Below are positions 10,570 through 19,417 of a stretch of 53,850 nucleotides of DNA, piece after piece. The notes under the pieces were generated by a model, which made no database searches, had not been told where the DNA came from, and saw only the letters and a list, made by a program, of their open reading frames with translations. Where the stretch lies: positions 1 to 53,850 of the forward strand of contig NZ_JAINZW010000009.1 of assembly GCF_020026895.1 (NCBI RefSeq), given 5' to 3'. This stretch comes from Novilysobacter selenitireducens. Its GTDB lineage: Bacteria > Pseudomonadota > Gammaproteobacteria > Xanthomonadales > Xanthomonadaceae. The stretch's first letter is position 1. Each line of letters begins with the position of its first letter. Both the position numbers and the translations under genes were made by a program.

Positions 10570-11568
10570 ATGAAAATCCTCGTCACCGGCGGCGGCGGCT
10601 TCCTCGGGCAGGCGCTGTGCCGTGGGCTGGTCGAGCGCGGCCACGACGTCGCCAGCTTCAACCGCGGCCACTACGCCGAACTGGATGCACTCGACGTCGT
10701 CCAGCACCGCGGTGACCTCGCCGATGCCGAGGCCGTGCACGCCGCCGCGGCCGGATGCGATGCGGTGTTCCACAACGCCGCCAAGGCCGGCGCGTGGGGC
10801 CCGTATGAGGACTACCACCGCGCCAACGTACTCGGCACGCGGAACGTCATCGCCGCCTGCCGCGCACACGGCATCGGCCGGCTGGTCTACACGTCGACCC
10901 CCAGCGTCACCCACCGCGCCACGCACCCGGTCGAAGGCGGCACCGCCGACACCGTGCCCTACGGCGAAGGCTTCAAGGCGCCGTACGCCACCACCAAGGC
11001 TATCGCCGAGCGCGACGTGCTGGCGGCCAACGATGCGACGCTCGCCACGGTGGCGCTGCGACCGAGGCTGATCTGGGGCCCCGGCGACAACCAGCTGCTG
11101 CCGCGGCTGGTGCAGCGCGCACGCGCCGGACGGCTGCGGCTGGTCGGCGATGGCCACAACCGCGTCGATACCACCTACATCGACAACGCCGCGCAGGCGC
11201 ACTTCGATGCGTTCGAGCACCTAGCGCCCGGCGCTCCCTGCGCGGGGCATGCGTACTTCATCAGCAATGGCGAACCGCTGACGATGCGCGACACGCTCAA
11301 CCGCCTGCTGGCGGCGGTGGATGCGCCGGCCGTCGAGAAGACCCTGCCGTTCCCGCTGGCCTACGCGATCGGCGCGACGTGCGAGGGCCTGTGGTCGCTG
11401 CTGCCGCTGAAAGGCGAGCCGCCGCTGACCCGGTTCCTTGCCGAGCAGCTGGTGACGCCGCACTGGTACGACATGGCGCCGGCGACGCGCGACTTCGGCT
11501 ACGTGCCGCGCGTGTCGTTCGACGAGGGACTGGCGCGGCTGCGCGCGTCGTGGCACGCAGGGCACTGA
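10570..11568 (+). CDS. oleD: OleD, NADPH-dependent 2-alkyl-3-oxoalkanoate reductase (SDR family)
   Basis: A 332-aa extended short-chain dehydrogenase that reduces the beta-keto acid made by OleA to the beta-hydroxy acid used by OleC. The Rossmann motif TGGGGFLG lies at 6-13. The catalytic triad candidates are Ser109 in YTSTPSV and Tyr139/Lys143 in YATTK. It resembles the 3-beta-hydroxysteroid dehydrogenase/isomerase branch, where OleD is placed. The ATG at 10570 follows GGAGAGTCCCAG, a good ribosome site. The thiolase OleA, which feeds this enzyme, is not in the window. Confidence 0.92.
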   Translation: MKILVTGGGGFLGQALCRGLVERGHDVASFNRGHYAELDALDVVQHRGDLADAEAVHAAAAGCDAVFHNAAKAGAWGPYEDYHRANVLGTRNVIAACRAHGIGRLVYTSTPSVTHRATHPVEGGTADTVPYGEGFKAPYATTKAIAERDVLAANDATLATVALRPRLIWGPGDNQLLPRLVQRARAGRLRLVGDGHNRVDTTYIDNAAQAHFDAFEHLAPGAPCAGHAYFISNGEPLTMRDTLNRLLAAVDAPAVEKTLPFPLAYAIGATCEGLWSLLPLKGEPPLTRFLAEQLVTPHWYDMAPATRDFGYVPRVSFDEGLARLRASWHAGH

Positions 11569-11609
11569 CGCAGCCGCAGCGCCATAACGGAGCCCGCAAC
11601 GCGCCCCGC

Positions 11610-11615
11610 TAGAAT
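11610..11615 (+). promoter_or_regulatory. -10 box of ubiJ, probable leaderless transcript
   Basis: TAGAAT ends seven bases before the ATG at 11623. An in-frame ATG at 11614 lies inside this box, so it cannot be the start if the box is real. Confidence 0.55.
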
Positions 11616-11622
11616 GCCGCCC

Positions 11623-12270
11623 ATGACCAACACCCCCCCGTCGACGCCGCTGGACGCACTCAAGCCGCTGGCCGGCCGCGCGCTGCAGGCCGCGCTCAAC
11701 CGCGCGCTGGCGCTGGACCCGGACACCCGCGACACCCTGCGCACCCTCGACGGCCGCACGGTCGCGCTGCGGCTGGCGTCGCCGCCGCTGGCTTTGCAGG
11801 TGCGCGTGGCCGGCGACCGGCTCGAGGTCGGCCCGGTGCCCGACGCGCAGGAGCCCGACCTGTCGGTGCGCAGCACCATCGGTGGCCTGCTGTCGCAGCT
11901 GCCATTCCTTCGAAACGACAAGGCCACGCCGGTCGGCCAGCTGCGCATCGAGGGCGACGCCGACCTCGCGCGTCGCCTGCAGCGCATGGCCGAGCGCTTC
12001 GATCCCGACTGGCAGCAGCCGTTCGTGGCGGTGATGGGCGATGTCATCGGCGTGCAGGTGGCGCAGGCCGTGGCCGGTGCGCTGCGGCATGCGCGCAGCG
12101 CCGGATCCGCCTTGGCGACCAACGCCGCCGAGTACGTCACCGAGGAGTCGCGCGACGTGGTCGGCCGCGCCGAACTCAACGCCTTCCACGACGACGTGGA
12201 TGAGGTGCGCGACGACGTCGAGCGGCTCGCCGCGCGCGTGTCGCGCCTGGGCGGCGGGGCGCCGCGATGA
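11623..12270 (+). CDS. ubiJ: Ubiquinone biosynthesis accessory factor UbiJ (SCP2 domain)
   Basis: A 215-aa protein with an SCP2-like lipid-binding domain (about 20-120, with [21 protein letters not shown]-like strands) and a C-terminal helical or coiled segment ([20 protein letters not shown]). UbiJ binds ubiquinone intermediates and scaffolds the cytoplasmic Ubi complex. It overlaps ubiB by four bases (ATGA at 12267-12270), the same pairing as in the E. coli ubiE-ubiJ-ubiB operon. ubiE is not adjacent here. Another Ubi accessory gene, ubiK, lies at 31563-31838. Confidence 0.88.
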   Translation: MTNTPPSTPLDALKPLAGRALQAALNRALALDPDTRDTLRTLDGRTVALRLASPPLALQVRVAGDRLEVGPVPDAQEPDLSVRSTIGGLLSQLPFLRNDKATPVGQLRIEGDADLARRLQRMAERFDPDWQQPFVAVMGDVIGVQVAQAVAGALRHARSAGSALATNAAEYVTEESRDVVGRAELNAFHDDVDEVRDDVERLAARVSRLGGGAPR

Positions 12271-13940
12271 AGTCGGCGCTGCGCGCCTGGCGTATCGGTC
12301 GCGTGCTGCTGCGCTACCGCCTGGACGCGCTGGCCGACGACACCCCGGCCGAGCGCTGGCTGAAGCTGGCGCGGCCGTTCGTGCCGCGGGCCTCGCGCGA
12401 GATCGAGGCGATGCCGCGCGGCGCGCGGCTGCGCATGGCGCTGCAGGAACTGGGGCCGATCTTCGTCAAGTTCGGGCAGATCCTCTCGACCCGCCGCGAC
12501 TTGGTGCCGCCGGATGTCGCCGAGGAGCTGACGCTGCTGCAGGACCGCGTCGCGCCGTTCGACGGCGAGGCCGCCCGCGCCATCGTCGAGCAGGCGCTGG
12601 ACCGGCCGGTCGCGGAGGCGTTCGAGCATTTCGACACCACGCCGCTGGCCTCGGCGTCGATCGCCCAGGTGCACGCCGCGGTCCTGCCGGCCACCGCCAC
12701 CGCGCCGGCGCGCGAGGTGGTGGTCAAGGTGCTGCGTCCCGGCATCCGCCGGCAGATCGCCGCCGACGTCGCGCTGCTCAAGGCGATGGCGGGCGTAGTC
12801 GAGCGCACGCATCCCAATGCCGACAAGATCCGCCCGCGCGAGGTCGTGGCCGAGATCGAATACACCCTGGCTGCGGAGCTGGACCTGCAGCGCGAGGGCG
12901 CCAACGCCAGCGTGCTGCGGCGCTTCTGGCAGGGCAGCGAGGACCTGTACGTGCCCGAGGTGGTGTGGAGCCACACGGGCGAGCGCGTGCTGACGCTCGA
13001 GCGCGTGCGCGGCATCCCGTCCGACGACATCGCCGCGCTGGACGCGGCCGGCATCGACCGCCGCGCGCTGGCCGCCAAGGGCGTGCGGGTGTTCTACACG
13101 CAGGTGTTCCGCGACAACTTCTTCCACGCCGACGCGCACGCCGGCAACATCTGGGTCGACAGCGACCCGGCGCGCCGCGACAACCCGCGTTTCATCGCGC
13201 TGGACTTCGGGATCATGGGCCAGCTCTCGGACGAGGATCAGTACTACCTCGCCGAAAACTTCATGGCGATCTTCAACCGCGACTACCGCCGCATCGCCGA
13301 GTTGCACGTGCAGGCCGGCTGGATGCCGGCGCACATCCGCATCGACGAGCTCGAAGCCGCCGCGCGCTCGGTGTGCGAGCCGTACTTCACCCGCCCGCTG
13401 AGCGAGATCTCGCTGGCCGAGGTGCTGGTGAAGCTGTTCAAGGTCGCCCAGCGCCATGAGCTCACCCTGCAGCCGCAACTGATCCTGCTGCAGAAGACAC
13501 TGCTCAACATCGAAGGCGTCGGCCGCCTTCTGGATCCGAAGCTGGATATCTGGGCAGTGGCGCGGCCGGTGCTGCAGCGCATCCTGGTCGAGCGCTACAG
13601 TCCGCAGCGGCTGGCCGCGGAGTTCCGCAAGCGCCTGCCCGAATTCGTTACCCGCGCGCCCGAAATGCCGCGTCTGCTGCACGCCTGGCTGAGCCAGCAG
13701 GTCGAAGGCCGGCACGAGTTGCGCATGCGCTCGGACGACCTGGCGCAACTCACGCGCTCGGTGCGCGATGCGCAGAAGCGCACCGTCGCCGCGATCCTGG
13801 GCACCGGGCTGCTGATCGTCGCCGCCGTTCTGTACGGGCTGGAAGCGGGCGGGCCGTCGCTGTGGTCGATCCCCGCCTCGGCGTGGATCGCAGGGCTGGG
13901 CGGGCTGTGGGCGCTGCTGGCGGCGTGGCCGCGGCGATGA
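12267..13940 (+). CDS. ubiB: UbiB, ABC1/ADCK-family atypical kinase for ubiquinone biosynthesis
   Basis: A 557-aa protein needed for ubiquinone synthesis. The family KxGQ motif appears as KFGQ (68-71) in [18 protein letters not shown]. Kinase-like signatures follow: [12 protein letters not shown] (nucleotide loop), VVVKVLRP with the invariant Lys, and [13 protein letters not shown] plus ALDFGIMG (catalytic and metal-binding loops). The last 60 residues hold two hydrophobic segments ([19 protein letters not shown] and [14 protein letters not shown]) that anchor it in the inner membrane. It is translationally coupled to ubiJ by an ATGA overlap. A REP pair follows the stop codon. Confidence 0.96.
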   Translation: MKSALRAWRIGRVLLRYRLDALADDTPAERWLKLARPFVPRASREIEAMPRGARLRMALQELGPIFVKFGQILSTRRDLVPPDVAEELTLLQDRVAPFDGEAARAIVEQALDRPVAEAFEHFDTTPLASASIAQVHAAVLPATATAPAREVVVKVLRPGIRRQIAADVALLKAMAGVVERTHPNADKIRPREVVAEIEYTLAAELDLQREGANASVLRRFWQGSEDLYVPEVVWSHTGERVLTLERVRGIPSDDIAALDAAGIDRRALAAKGVRVFYTQVFRDNFFHADAHAGNIWVDSDPARRDNPRFIALDFGIMGQLSDEDQYYLAENFMAIFNRDYRRIAELHVQAGWMPAHIRIDELEAAARSVCEPYFTRPLSEISLAEVLVKLFKVAQRHELTLQPQLILLQKTLLNIEGVGRLLDPKLDIWAVARPVLQRILVERYSPQRLAAEFRKRLPEFVTRAPEMPRLLHAWLSQQVEGRHELRMRSDDLAQLTRSVRDAQKRTVAAILGTGLLIVAAVLYGLEAGGPSLWSIPASAWIAGLGGLWALLAAWPRR

Positions 13941-13954
13941 CCGCACCGCTTCTT

Positions 13955-14031
13955 GTAGGAGCGGCTTCAGCCGCGATCGCAGGCCATCGAATGCGACTTC
14001 ACTGCGGGATCGCTGCTGAAGCCGCTCCTAC
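13955..14031. repeat. GTAG-type REP pair between ubiB and truC
   Basis: GTAGGAGCGGCTTCAGCC at 13955 and an inverted copy ending at 14031; the right copy reads GATCGCTGCTGAAGCC, one change from the consensus, in the stem. Confidence 0.9.
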
Positions 14032-14061
14032 AGGTGACGCAAAAGCTGCGCAGGTGGCTAC

Positions 14062-14793
14062 GTGACCGCGTTGGAGGTGCTCTACCGCGATGACTACCTG
14101 GCCGTCGTCGACAAGCCCGCCGGGTTGATGGTCCACGACAGCGCGCTGGCGCGTGGCGAGACGGACTTTGCGGCCGACCGGCTGCGCGACCAGTTCGGCA
14201 AGCCCATCTTCCTGGTGCACCGGCTGGACCGCGCGACCAGCGGCTGCCTGCTGCTGGCGTTCGACCGCGACACCGCCTCGGCGCTGGGCAAGGTGCTGAT
14301 GTCGCGCGAGGTCGAGAAGGACTACTGGGCGGTGTGCCGTGGCTGGCCGGAGGCGGCGTTCACCATTGACCACGACCTCGACGGCGGCCCCGGCAAGCCG
14401 CTGAAGAAGCCGGCGGTGACGCGGTTCGAGCGGCTGGCGTCGGTCGAGCTGGCGCTGCCCTCGACCGGCTTCGAAACCTCGCGCTATGCGTGGCTGTCGG
14501 CGCACCCGGAAACCGGGCGCTTCCGCCAGATCCGCCGCCACCTCAAGCACGCCAGCCACCACCTGATCGGCGACACCAGCCACGGCGACGGGCGCCACAA
14601 CCGCACGTTCCGGATGATGGGCATCCACCGCATGCTGCTGCACGCGCGGCGGCTGGCGTTCGCGCATCCCGCGCATGGCGGGGTGGTTGAAGTCATTGCG
14701 CCGGTGGATGCGCCGTTCCAGCGCGCGCTCGACCTGTTCGACGGCGGCCGCGACCCGGCCTCGCAAACGGAAACGGCCGGCGCCCCGCCCTGA
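14062..14793 (+). CDS. truC: tRNA pseudouridine(65) synthase
   Basis: A 243-aa RluA-family enzyme that isomerises U65 of tRNA to pseudouridine. The catalytic aspartate is Asp56 in HRLDRATSG (53-61). RFRQIRRHLKHASHHLIGDTSHGD resembles the TruC substrate-recognition stretch, distinguishing it from the longer RluC/D enzymes that carry an S4 domain, which is absent here. The start is the GTG at 14062, which begins the family N-terminus (LEVLYRDDYLAVVDKPAGL). The stop codon lies inside an 11-bp hairpin (14774-14808) shared with the convergent DUF2059-type gene. Confidence 0.88.
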   Translation: MTALEVLYRDDYLAVVDKPAGLMVHDSALARGETDFAADRLRDQFGKPIFLVHRLDRATSGCLLLAFDRDTASALGKVLMSREVEKDYWAVCRGWPEAAFTIDHDLDGGPGKPLKKPAVTRFERLASVELALPSTGFETSRYAWLSAHPETGRFRQIRRHLKHASHHLIGDTSHGDGRHNRTFRMMGIHRMLLHARRLAFAHPAHGGVVEVIAPVDAPFQRALDLFDGGRDPASQTETAGAPP

Positions 14794-14808
14794 GGGAGGC
14801 GCCGGCCG
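14774..14808 (-). terminator. Hairpin terminator between convergent genes
   Basis: Perfect 11-bp stem CGGCCGGCGCC (14774-14784) / GGCGCCGGCCG (14798-14808) around the truC stop codon. Read on the minus strand it is followed by TTTCCGTTT, so it best serves the gene at 14822-15358. Confidence 0.65.
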
Positions 14809-14821
14809 CCCGGTCGCGTTC

Positions 14822-15358
14822 TTATTCGGCGTCGTCGCTGTCGGCAGCGGCCTTGGCGGCCTGCACTTCGATCTCCTGCTGCATCTGCTGCATCGCCGGC
14901 GCCATCAGCTGCTGGGTGGCGACCATCGTGTTCTGCATCAGCTGCGGCATCTTGTCGAGCAGGGTCTGGCCGGCATCGCTGCGGTAGAACTCGATCAGCG
15001 CAGCCACGTCCTGGTCGTCGAACGACTTGGCGTAGATGTCGCGGTACACCGGCTGCACCTTGTCCCACGCCAGCGTGGTGCGCAGGTTGGCCATCATCCG
15101 GTCGAGCATCGCCTGGATCTCGGCCTGCTCCCCGGCGGTCAGGTCCTTGCCGGCGGCGGCCTGCGCCGCGGCCTGCTGCTGCATCGCCTCCACCTGCGGC
15201 CACATCCCATCGAGCGTCTGCTCGACCCGCATCACGTCCATCAGCTCGTCGACCTGGGCATCGCTCGGCGGCGCGGCGAAGGCGACGGGCGCGGCGGCGG
15301 CCAGCACCAGTGCGCAGGCCAGCGAACGCAGCGGACGGGTCGAAATCTTCAAACGCAT
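14822..15358 (-). CDS. Secreted DUF2059-type protein
   Basis: A 178-aa protein with a Sec signal peptide (basic RLKISTRPLR, hydrophobic core to about 26, cleavage near VAFAAP). The mature part is helical and Gln/Met-rich. It contains YAKSFDDQDVAALIEFYRSDAGQTLLDKMPQL, closely resembling the DUF2059 core, where FxxxEL..F..S..G is conserved. The function is unknown; such proteins are periplasmic. The ATG at 15358 has GAAGGAGC upstream. It is transcribed alone, convergent with truC and divergent from arfB. Confidence 0.85.
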   Translation of the reverse strand: MRLKISTRPLRSLACALVLAAAAPVAFAAPPSDAQVDELMDVMRVEQTLDGMWPQVEAMQQQAAAQAAAGKDLTAGEQAEIQAMLDRMMANLRTTLAWDKVQPVYRDIYAKSFDDQDVAALIEFYRSDAGQTLLDKMPQLMQNTMVATQQLMAPAMQQMQQEIEVQAAKAAADSDDAE

Positions 15359-15450
15359 GGTGCAGCTCCTTCCTGGAATGAGGCCCGCATCCTCCCGGCC
15401 GCCCGCACCGGCGTCAACGGGCCGTGGCCGACGATGCCGGCGGCAGGGCC

Positions 15451-15456
15451 TACAAT
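15451..15456 (+). promoter_or_regulatory. -10 box for arfB
   Basis: TACAAT, 13 bases before the ATG at 15469, giving a leader of only about 5-6 nt. Confidence 0.5.
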
Positions 15457-15468
15457 GCGCGCCCCGCC

Positions 15469-15909
15469 ATGCCCTGCCGTATGTCGCCGCCGATGTCGTC
15501 GCCTCCCGCCCCGTCGATCCCCGAGTCCGAACTAGTCGAACGGTTCGTGCGCGCGGCCGGCCCCGGTGGGCAAAACGTCAACAAGGTGGCCACCGCCGTC
15601 GAGCTGCGCTTCGACGTCGCCGGCTCGCCTTCGCTCAGCGAACCGGTGCGCGCGCGGCTGCTGGCCAAGCGCGACCGCCGCATGACCGGCGAGGGCGTGC
15701 TGGTCATCAACGCCCAGCGCTTCCGCACCCAGGACCGCAACCGCCAGGACGCGCGCGAGCGCCTGGCCGCCTTCATCGCCACCGGCCTGGTCGCGCCCAA
15801 GAAGCGTGTCGCCACCCGGCCCACGCGAGGTTCGGTGGAGCGCCGGCTGGGCGCCAAGCGCGAGCGCAGCACGGTCAAGCGCCGCCGCAGTGCAAAGGCG
15901 TGGGATTGA
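15469..15909 (+). CDS. arfB: Alternative ribosome-rescue factor B (peptidyl-tRNA hydrolase)
   Basis: A 146-aa protein that frees stalled ribosomes by hydrolysing peptidyl-tRNA. The class I release-factor motif GPGGQ is at 31-35 within RAAGPGGQNVNKVATAVELR. The C-terminal tail is strongly basic (KRERSTVKRRRSAKAWD) and would enter the empty mRNA channel, as in E. coli YaeJ. The start is ambiguous: ATG at 15469 or in-frame ATGs at 15481 and 15493; the -10 box fits all of them. Its TGA overlaps the ATG of the following acyltransferase, so the two are coupled. Confidence 0.92.
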   Translation: MPCRMSPPMSSPPAPSIPESELVERFVRAAGPGGQNVNKVATAVELRFDVAGSPSLSEPVRARLLAKRDRRMTGEGVLVINAQRFRTQDRNRQDARERLAAFIATGLVAPKKRVATRPTRGSVERRLGAKRERSTVKRRRSAKAWD

Positions 15910-16541
15910 TGGACGCGCCGGTGGACGCCCCCCTGCACCCGCCCGGCGGGCCGCGCGTGCTGCCGCTGCCGCCGCAGGCGCCCCGCGTCCCGCCCAATCC
16001 CTTCACCCGGTGGATCGGCCGGACGGTGCTGAGGCTGGGCGGCTGGCGCATGGTCGGTGCGTTTCCCGACCTGCCCAAGGTGGTGCTGATCGGCGCGCCG
16101 CACTCGACCAACTGGGACGGCATCTGGGGTTTCGCGGCCAAGATGGCGCTGGGCCTGGACATCAAGATCCTGGGCAAGGATTCGTTGTTCCGGGTGCCGG
16201 TGCTGGGCGCGCTGCTGCGGCGCTTCGGCGTGATCCCGGTGGACCGCAGCGCCGCGCACGGCGTGGTCGAGCAGGCCGCGGACATGATCATGGCCGCCGA
16301 CCGGCTGTGGTTCGGGCTGGCGCCGGAAGGCACGCGACGTCTGGTGGAGCGCTGGAAGCCCGGCTTCTGGAAGATCGCCCGCGCCGCGGGGGTGCCGGTA
16401 CTGCCGGCGTACTTCCACTACCCCGACAAGGTCATCGGCATCGGCCCGCCGTTCGAGCTGACCGACGACATGGACGCGGACCTGGCGCGCATCCGCGACT
16501 GGTACCGGCCCTGGCAGGGCAAGTACCACGGCACGCCCTGA
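15909..16541 (+). CDS. Lysophospholipid acyltransferase (PlsC/LPLAT family)
   Basis: A 210-aa membrane-associated acyltransferase. The HX4D catalytic motif is HSTNWD in LIGAPHSTNWDGIWGF, and the later APEGTR matches the EGTR substrate-binding motif. Residues 1-35 are Pro-rich and unusual for the family. Such short LPLAT proteins transfer acyl chains to lysophosphatidic acid or other glycerolipids, but the acceptor is not determined here. The start ATG (15909) overlaps the arfB TGA in a TGATG junction, so it is translationally coupled to arfB. Confidence 0.85.
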   Translation: MDAPVDAPLHPPGGPRVLPLPPQAPRVPPNPFTRWIGRTVLRLGGWRMVGAFPDLPKVVLIGAPHSTNWDGIWGFAAKMALGLDIKILGKDSLFRVPVLGALLRRFGVIPVDRSAAHGVVEQAADMIMAADRLWFGLAPEGTRRLVERWKPGFWKIARAAGVPVLPAYFHYPDKVIGIGPPFELTDDMDADLARIRDWYRPWQGKYHGTP

Positions 16542-16930
16542 TCGGGCATCACCCGGCGGGTTCTGCCGCAGAGGGTCAGCCCTGAAGGTGCCGCAGGGGG
16601 GTTGGGCGCAGCGACAGCCATCGTGTCCATGGCTTTGACCGATGGGTATCGATTCGCTCCATCCTTCATGCGAATGACGCGACCGGTCGTCCGTCTACCC
16701 GCGCCGTCCGTCCCCGGTGCGACCGGGTTGGCATGTTTTTTGCGCCTCAGTTCTCACTTCGGCGGTGCCCGCTTCGGTGGGCCCCGGCGTCCGGGATGGA
16801 GCCCAGCGCGGCAAAGGGGGACCAGTGCAGGCAGTCGCGGCCACGACCGCAGACATCGGCGCGACCGCGCACGGGTGCCATGCCCGATGCGCCGGCCGAC
16901 GCCGCAGCGCCATGACAGGAGCCGCGCGCC
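16542..16930. other. 389-bp regulatory region upstream of the glycosyltransferase
   Basis: Contains a sigma-54-like promoter (16728-16743) and an untranslated leader of about 175 nt. No supported gene; the short frames are shadows. The upstream part (16542-16700) is long enough to hold an enhancer-binding-protein site, although I see no clear palindrome. Confidence 0.6.
16728..16743 (+). promoter_or_regulatory. Sigma-54 (RpoN) promoter, -24/-12 type
   Basis: TTGGCATGTTTTTTGC: GG (16730-16731) and GC (16742-16743) separated by exactly ten bases, with the TTGGCA and TTGC contexts of the RpoN consensus (YTGGCACG-N4-TTGCW). The predicted transcript would start near 16755. Confidence 0.65.
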
Positions 16931-18328
16931 ATGGGCACGCCGTCGCTCTTCGCGCTTAATCCCAACGCGCTGCTCAGCGCCTTCGGCTTCTGGCGGGGCC
17001 CGGACCCGACCGTGCCGACCCCGGTCGATCGCTGGCAGGACGCCAGCGTGGACGTGGTCATCCACGCCGACCGCCACCAGCACAGCATCGCCTACTGCCT
17101 GGCCGCGCTGCAGCGGCAGACCCTGCGTCCGCGCCAGGTGCTGCTGATCGACGACGGCGGCGCCGGCCGCGACCACACCGTGCAGATCGCGCGCGAGTTT
17201 TCCCGCGCCAACGCCATGCCACTGGTGGTGGTCGAGCGGATGTGGTCGATCGGCCGCGCGCCCACGCTCAAGCGCCAGGCGCGCGAGCTGGACGGCGACG
17301 TGCTGTTCGCGCTCGACGGCGAGACGGTGCTGGAGTCGCCCGACTACATCGAGCGCTGCGTGCACGAGCTCTACCAGGGCGCCGGCATCGCCAGCGCCAC
17401 CGGCACGGTGTGGCCGATGCGCGCGAGCGACCGCCGGGCCTGGGCGGCGATGCCCGAGTTCCGGCGCTGGGTCGGCGCCGACGGATACCGCGACCCGCTG
17501 CTGCAGGAGGACCCCGTGCATCGCCTGCTGTGGTGGGCGGGCAACGCCTATCGCGAGACTGTGGCCGGGTTCCAGCAGCGCTTCCTCAACCGCGGGCTGA
17601 TGGCGCTGCTGGGTGGTGTCGCCCACCCGCCCGGCTGCGCGGTCGCCTACCGGCGGCGCTACCTCAAGGACGTGTTCGACCGCTACGAGCCGGTGTTCGG
17701 CGACGACCTCACAGGCCTGCCGGACCTGTTCATCGGTTTTGCGCTCAACAACGTCGGTTACCGCAACGTGCAGCTGGCCGAGGTGCAGGTGCGCGCGGTC
17801 TACGGCGATGTCTTGCAGGTGCCGGCGCACGCGCGCCACGACACGCTCGCCTTCCTGCAGGCCTGCCACGACTTCGACAGCCTGATGCGCACCCCGCTGC
17901 GCTGGCCGCGCCAGTGGTGGGAGCGCTGGCGCCGGCGCGGGCAGCGCCACTCGCCGGACTGGCGCGAGCTGCGCCGCGTCGCCGAGGCCTACCGCCAGCC
18001 GTTCGGCGAGCGCCTCACGCGCCAGCACGGCCGCCCGATCGGCTGGGCGCTGTTCTTCGCCGCCGTGGAAAAGGTCGTGTTCCCGATCGGCCTGCTGTCG
18101 TTGGTGGCGCTGGGCCAGTGGCAATGGCTGGCCGCGGTGGTCGCCGCCGAGTGTGTTGCCGCGTGGGGCGTGCTGCTGGCGGTAACGCCGCGCGGCCGCT
18201 GGGCGATGCTCGGCAAGGCCGTGCTGTTCACGCCGATGCGCTACGCGCTGATGATGCAGGAGCTGGGCACGGTGCTCGGCTTCCTCCTCAAGCGCTCGCT
18301 GCGCACGCAGCGGCGGCTCCGCCGGTAG
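16931..18328 (+). CDS. Family 2 glycosyltransferase, membrane-bound
   Basis: A 465-aa protein. Residues about 38-300 form a GT-A fold: DVVIHADRHQHSIAYCLAAL at the start, LLIDDGG for the nucleotide-sugar loop, and LFALDGETVLESPDY as the DxD-like site. A GDDL-type acceptor motif follows at FGDDLTGLPD. Residues about 350-450 include two or three hydrophobic segments (VFPIGLLSLVALGQWQWLAAVVAAECVAAWGVLLAV). This organisation is shared with synthases of extracellular polysaccharides and hyaluronan-like polymers. The product is unknown. Shine-Dalgarno AGGAG precedes the ATG. The sigma-54-like promoter upstream suggests activation by an enhancer-binding protein, possibly linked to motility or biofilm. 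Confidence 0.85.
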   Translation: MGTPSLFALNPNALLSAFGFWRGPDPTVPTPVDRWQDASVDVVIHADRHQHSIAYCLAALQRQTLRPRQVLLIDDGGAGRDHTVQIAREFSRANAMPLVVVERMWSIGRAPTLKRQARELDGDVLFALDGETVLESPDYIERCVHELYQGAGIASATGTVWPMRASDRRAWAAMPEFRRWVGADGYRDPLLQEDPVHRLLWWAGNAYRETVAGFQQRFLNRGLMALLGGVAHPPGCAVAYRRRYLKDVFDRYEPVFGDDLTGLPDLFIGFALNNVGYRNVQLAEVQVRAVYGDVLQVPAHARHDTLAFLQACHDFDSLMRTPLRWPRQWWERWRRRGQRHSPDWRELRRVAEAYRQPFGERLTRQHGRPIGWALFFAAVEKVVFPIGLLSLVALGQWQWLAAVVAAECVAAWGVLLAVTPRGRWAMLGKAVLFTPMRYALMMQELGTVLGFLLKRSLRTQRRLRR

Positions 18329-18343
18329 CACGCCGGACGGCGG

Positions 18344-19318
18344 TCAGCGCTGCGACTGGCCCGTGTCGTCGTAGCCCCCGCGCTCGAACAGCGCCGGCTG
18401 GATCAGCTCGCTGAAGGCCCGCGCCTGCGGGCTGAGGTACTTGCCCTTGCGCACCACCACGCCGTAGCTGCGTGACGGGAAGTACTCGGCCAAGGACCTC
18501 GCCGCCAGCCGCGCGCGGTCGGCCTCGGTCAGGCAGATCGCGGTGACGATGCTGATGCCCAGCCCCATTGCCACGTACTGCTTGATCACCTCCCAGCCGC
18601 CCACCTCCAGCGCCACCGTGTACGGCACGCGGTTGCGCTGGAACACCAGGTCCACCAGCCGGTAGGTGGTCAGCCGCTGCGGCGGCAGGATCAGCCCGTA
18701 CGGCGACAGGTCGGCCAGCGTGAGGTCCGGCTTGGACGCCAGCGGGTGGTCGGGCGGGGTGATCAGCATCGGGTCGAACCGGTACACCGGCGCGTAGTCG
18801 AGGTCGGCCGGCACGTCCAGCATCGACCCCACGGCCAGGTCGACCGCGTCCGAACGCAGCAGGTCCAGGCCGCCGGCGCCGGTGACGTTGTGCAGGCTCA
18901 GCCGCACCTCCGGATGGGCGGCGCGGAACGCCTCCACGATGCGCGGCAGCAGGTAGAGGATGGTCGAACTGCCGGCGGCGACGTTGAGTTCGCCCGCGTC
19001 CATCCCGCGCAGGCGCTCGTTGAACGCGCCTTCCAGGCCGTCGAACCCCTCCACCAGCGGGCGGGCCAGTTCGTACAGGGCCTCGCCCTCGGGTGTCAGC
19101 ACCAGCCGCCGGCCGCTGCGCTCCAGCAGGCGCTGGCCCATCTCGCGCTCCAGTGCCTGCAGTTGCAGCGTCACCGCGGGCTGGCTCAGGAACAGCGCCT
19201 CGGCCGCGCGCGACACCGACCCCAGCCGGGCGGTCTGGCAGAAGGCGCGCAACGGCTTGAGGCGGTCGCCCTTGTAGGCGAAGCGGTGGCTGGCAGGCAC
19301 GGCCGGCGGGGTTTCCAT
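18344..19318 (-). CDS. LysR-family regulator divergent from aceB (CysB-like)
   Basis: A 324-aa regulator. The winged helix-turn-helix is at about 20-80 (LGSVSRAAEALFLSQPAVTLQLQALE, then GQRLLERSGRRLVLTPEG). The effector domain follows, with LHNVTGAGGLDLLRSDAVDLAVGSM. It shares only about 100 bp of promoter DNA with the malate synthase gene, so regulation of the glyoxylate shunt is the natural inference. Candidate binding elements are in that gap (19335-19374). Its 3' end lies 15 bp from the convergent glycosyltransferase. The start ATG at 19318 is the first with a plausible context; the frame continues far upstream only as a shadow of aceB. Confidence 0.88.
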   Translation of the reverse strand: METPPAVPASHRFAYKGDRLKPLRAFCQTARLGSVSRAAEALFLSQPAVTLQLQALEREMGQRLLERSGRRLVLTPEGEALYELARPLVEGFDGLEGAFNERLRGMDAGELNVAAGSSTILYLLPRIVEAFRAAHPEVRLSLHNVTGAGGLDLLRSDAVDLAVGSMLDVPADLDYAPVYRFDPMLITPPDHPLASKPDLTLADLSPYGLILPPQRLTTYRLVDLVFQRNRVPYTVALEVGGWEVIKQYVAMGLGISIVTAICLTEADRARLAARSLAEYFPSRSYGVVVRKGKYLSPQARAFSELIQPALFERGGYDDTGQSQR

Positions 19319-19334
19319 GAAGATATAAGAAGAA

Positions 19335-19376
19335 CAAATACCACGTATTGACAACTCTTGTTTGTCAAATACCAGA
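19335..19376 (+). promoter_or_regulatory. aceB promoter with operator-like repeats
   Basis: TTGACA (19348-19353) with TACCAG (19370-19375) at 16-bp spacing is the best promoter. Around it, CAAATACCA occurs twice (19335-19343 and 19366-19374), 31 bp or three helical turns apart, and TTGACAA/TTGTCAA (19348-19354 and 19361-19367... within 19361-19368) forms an inverted repeat. This fits a LysR-type regulatory region. Confidence 0.55.
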
Positions 19377-19417
19377 CGCCCCCGCATGGTCATGGCCCGC
19401 CTCACAGGAGCCATCGC

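Noticed and set aside
11614-11622. ATG at 11614 as start of ubiJ
   Set aside because: It lies within the TAGAAT -10 box; the in-frame ATG at 11623 is preferred.
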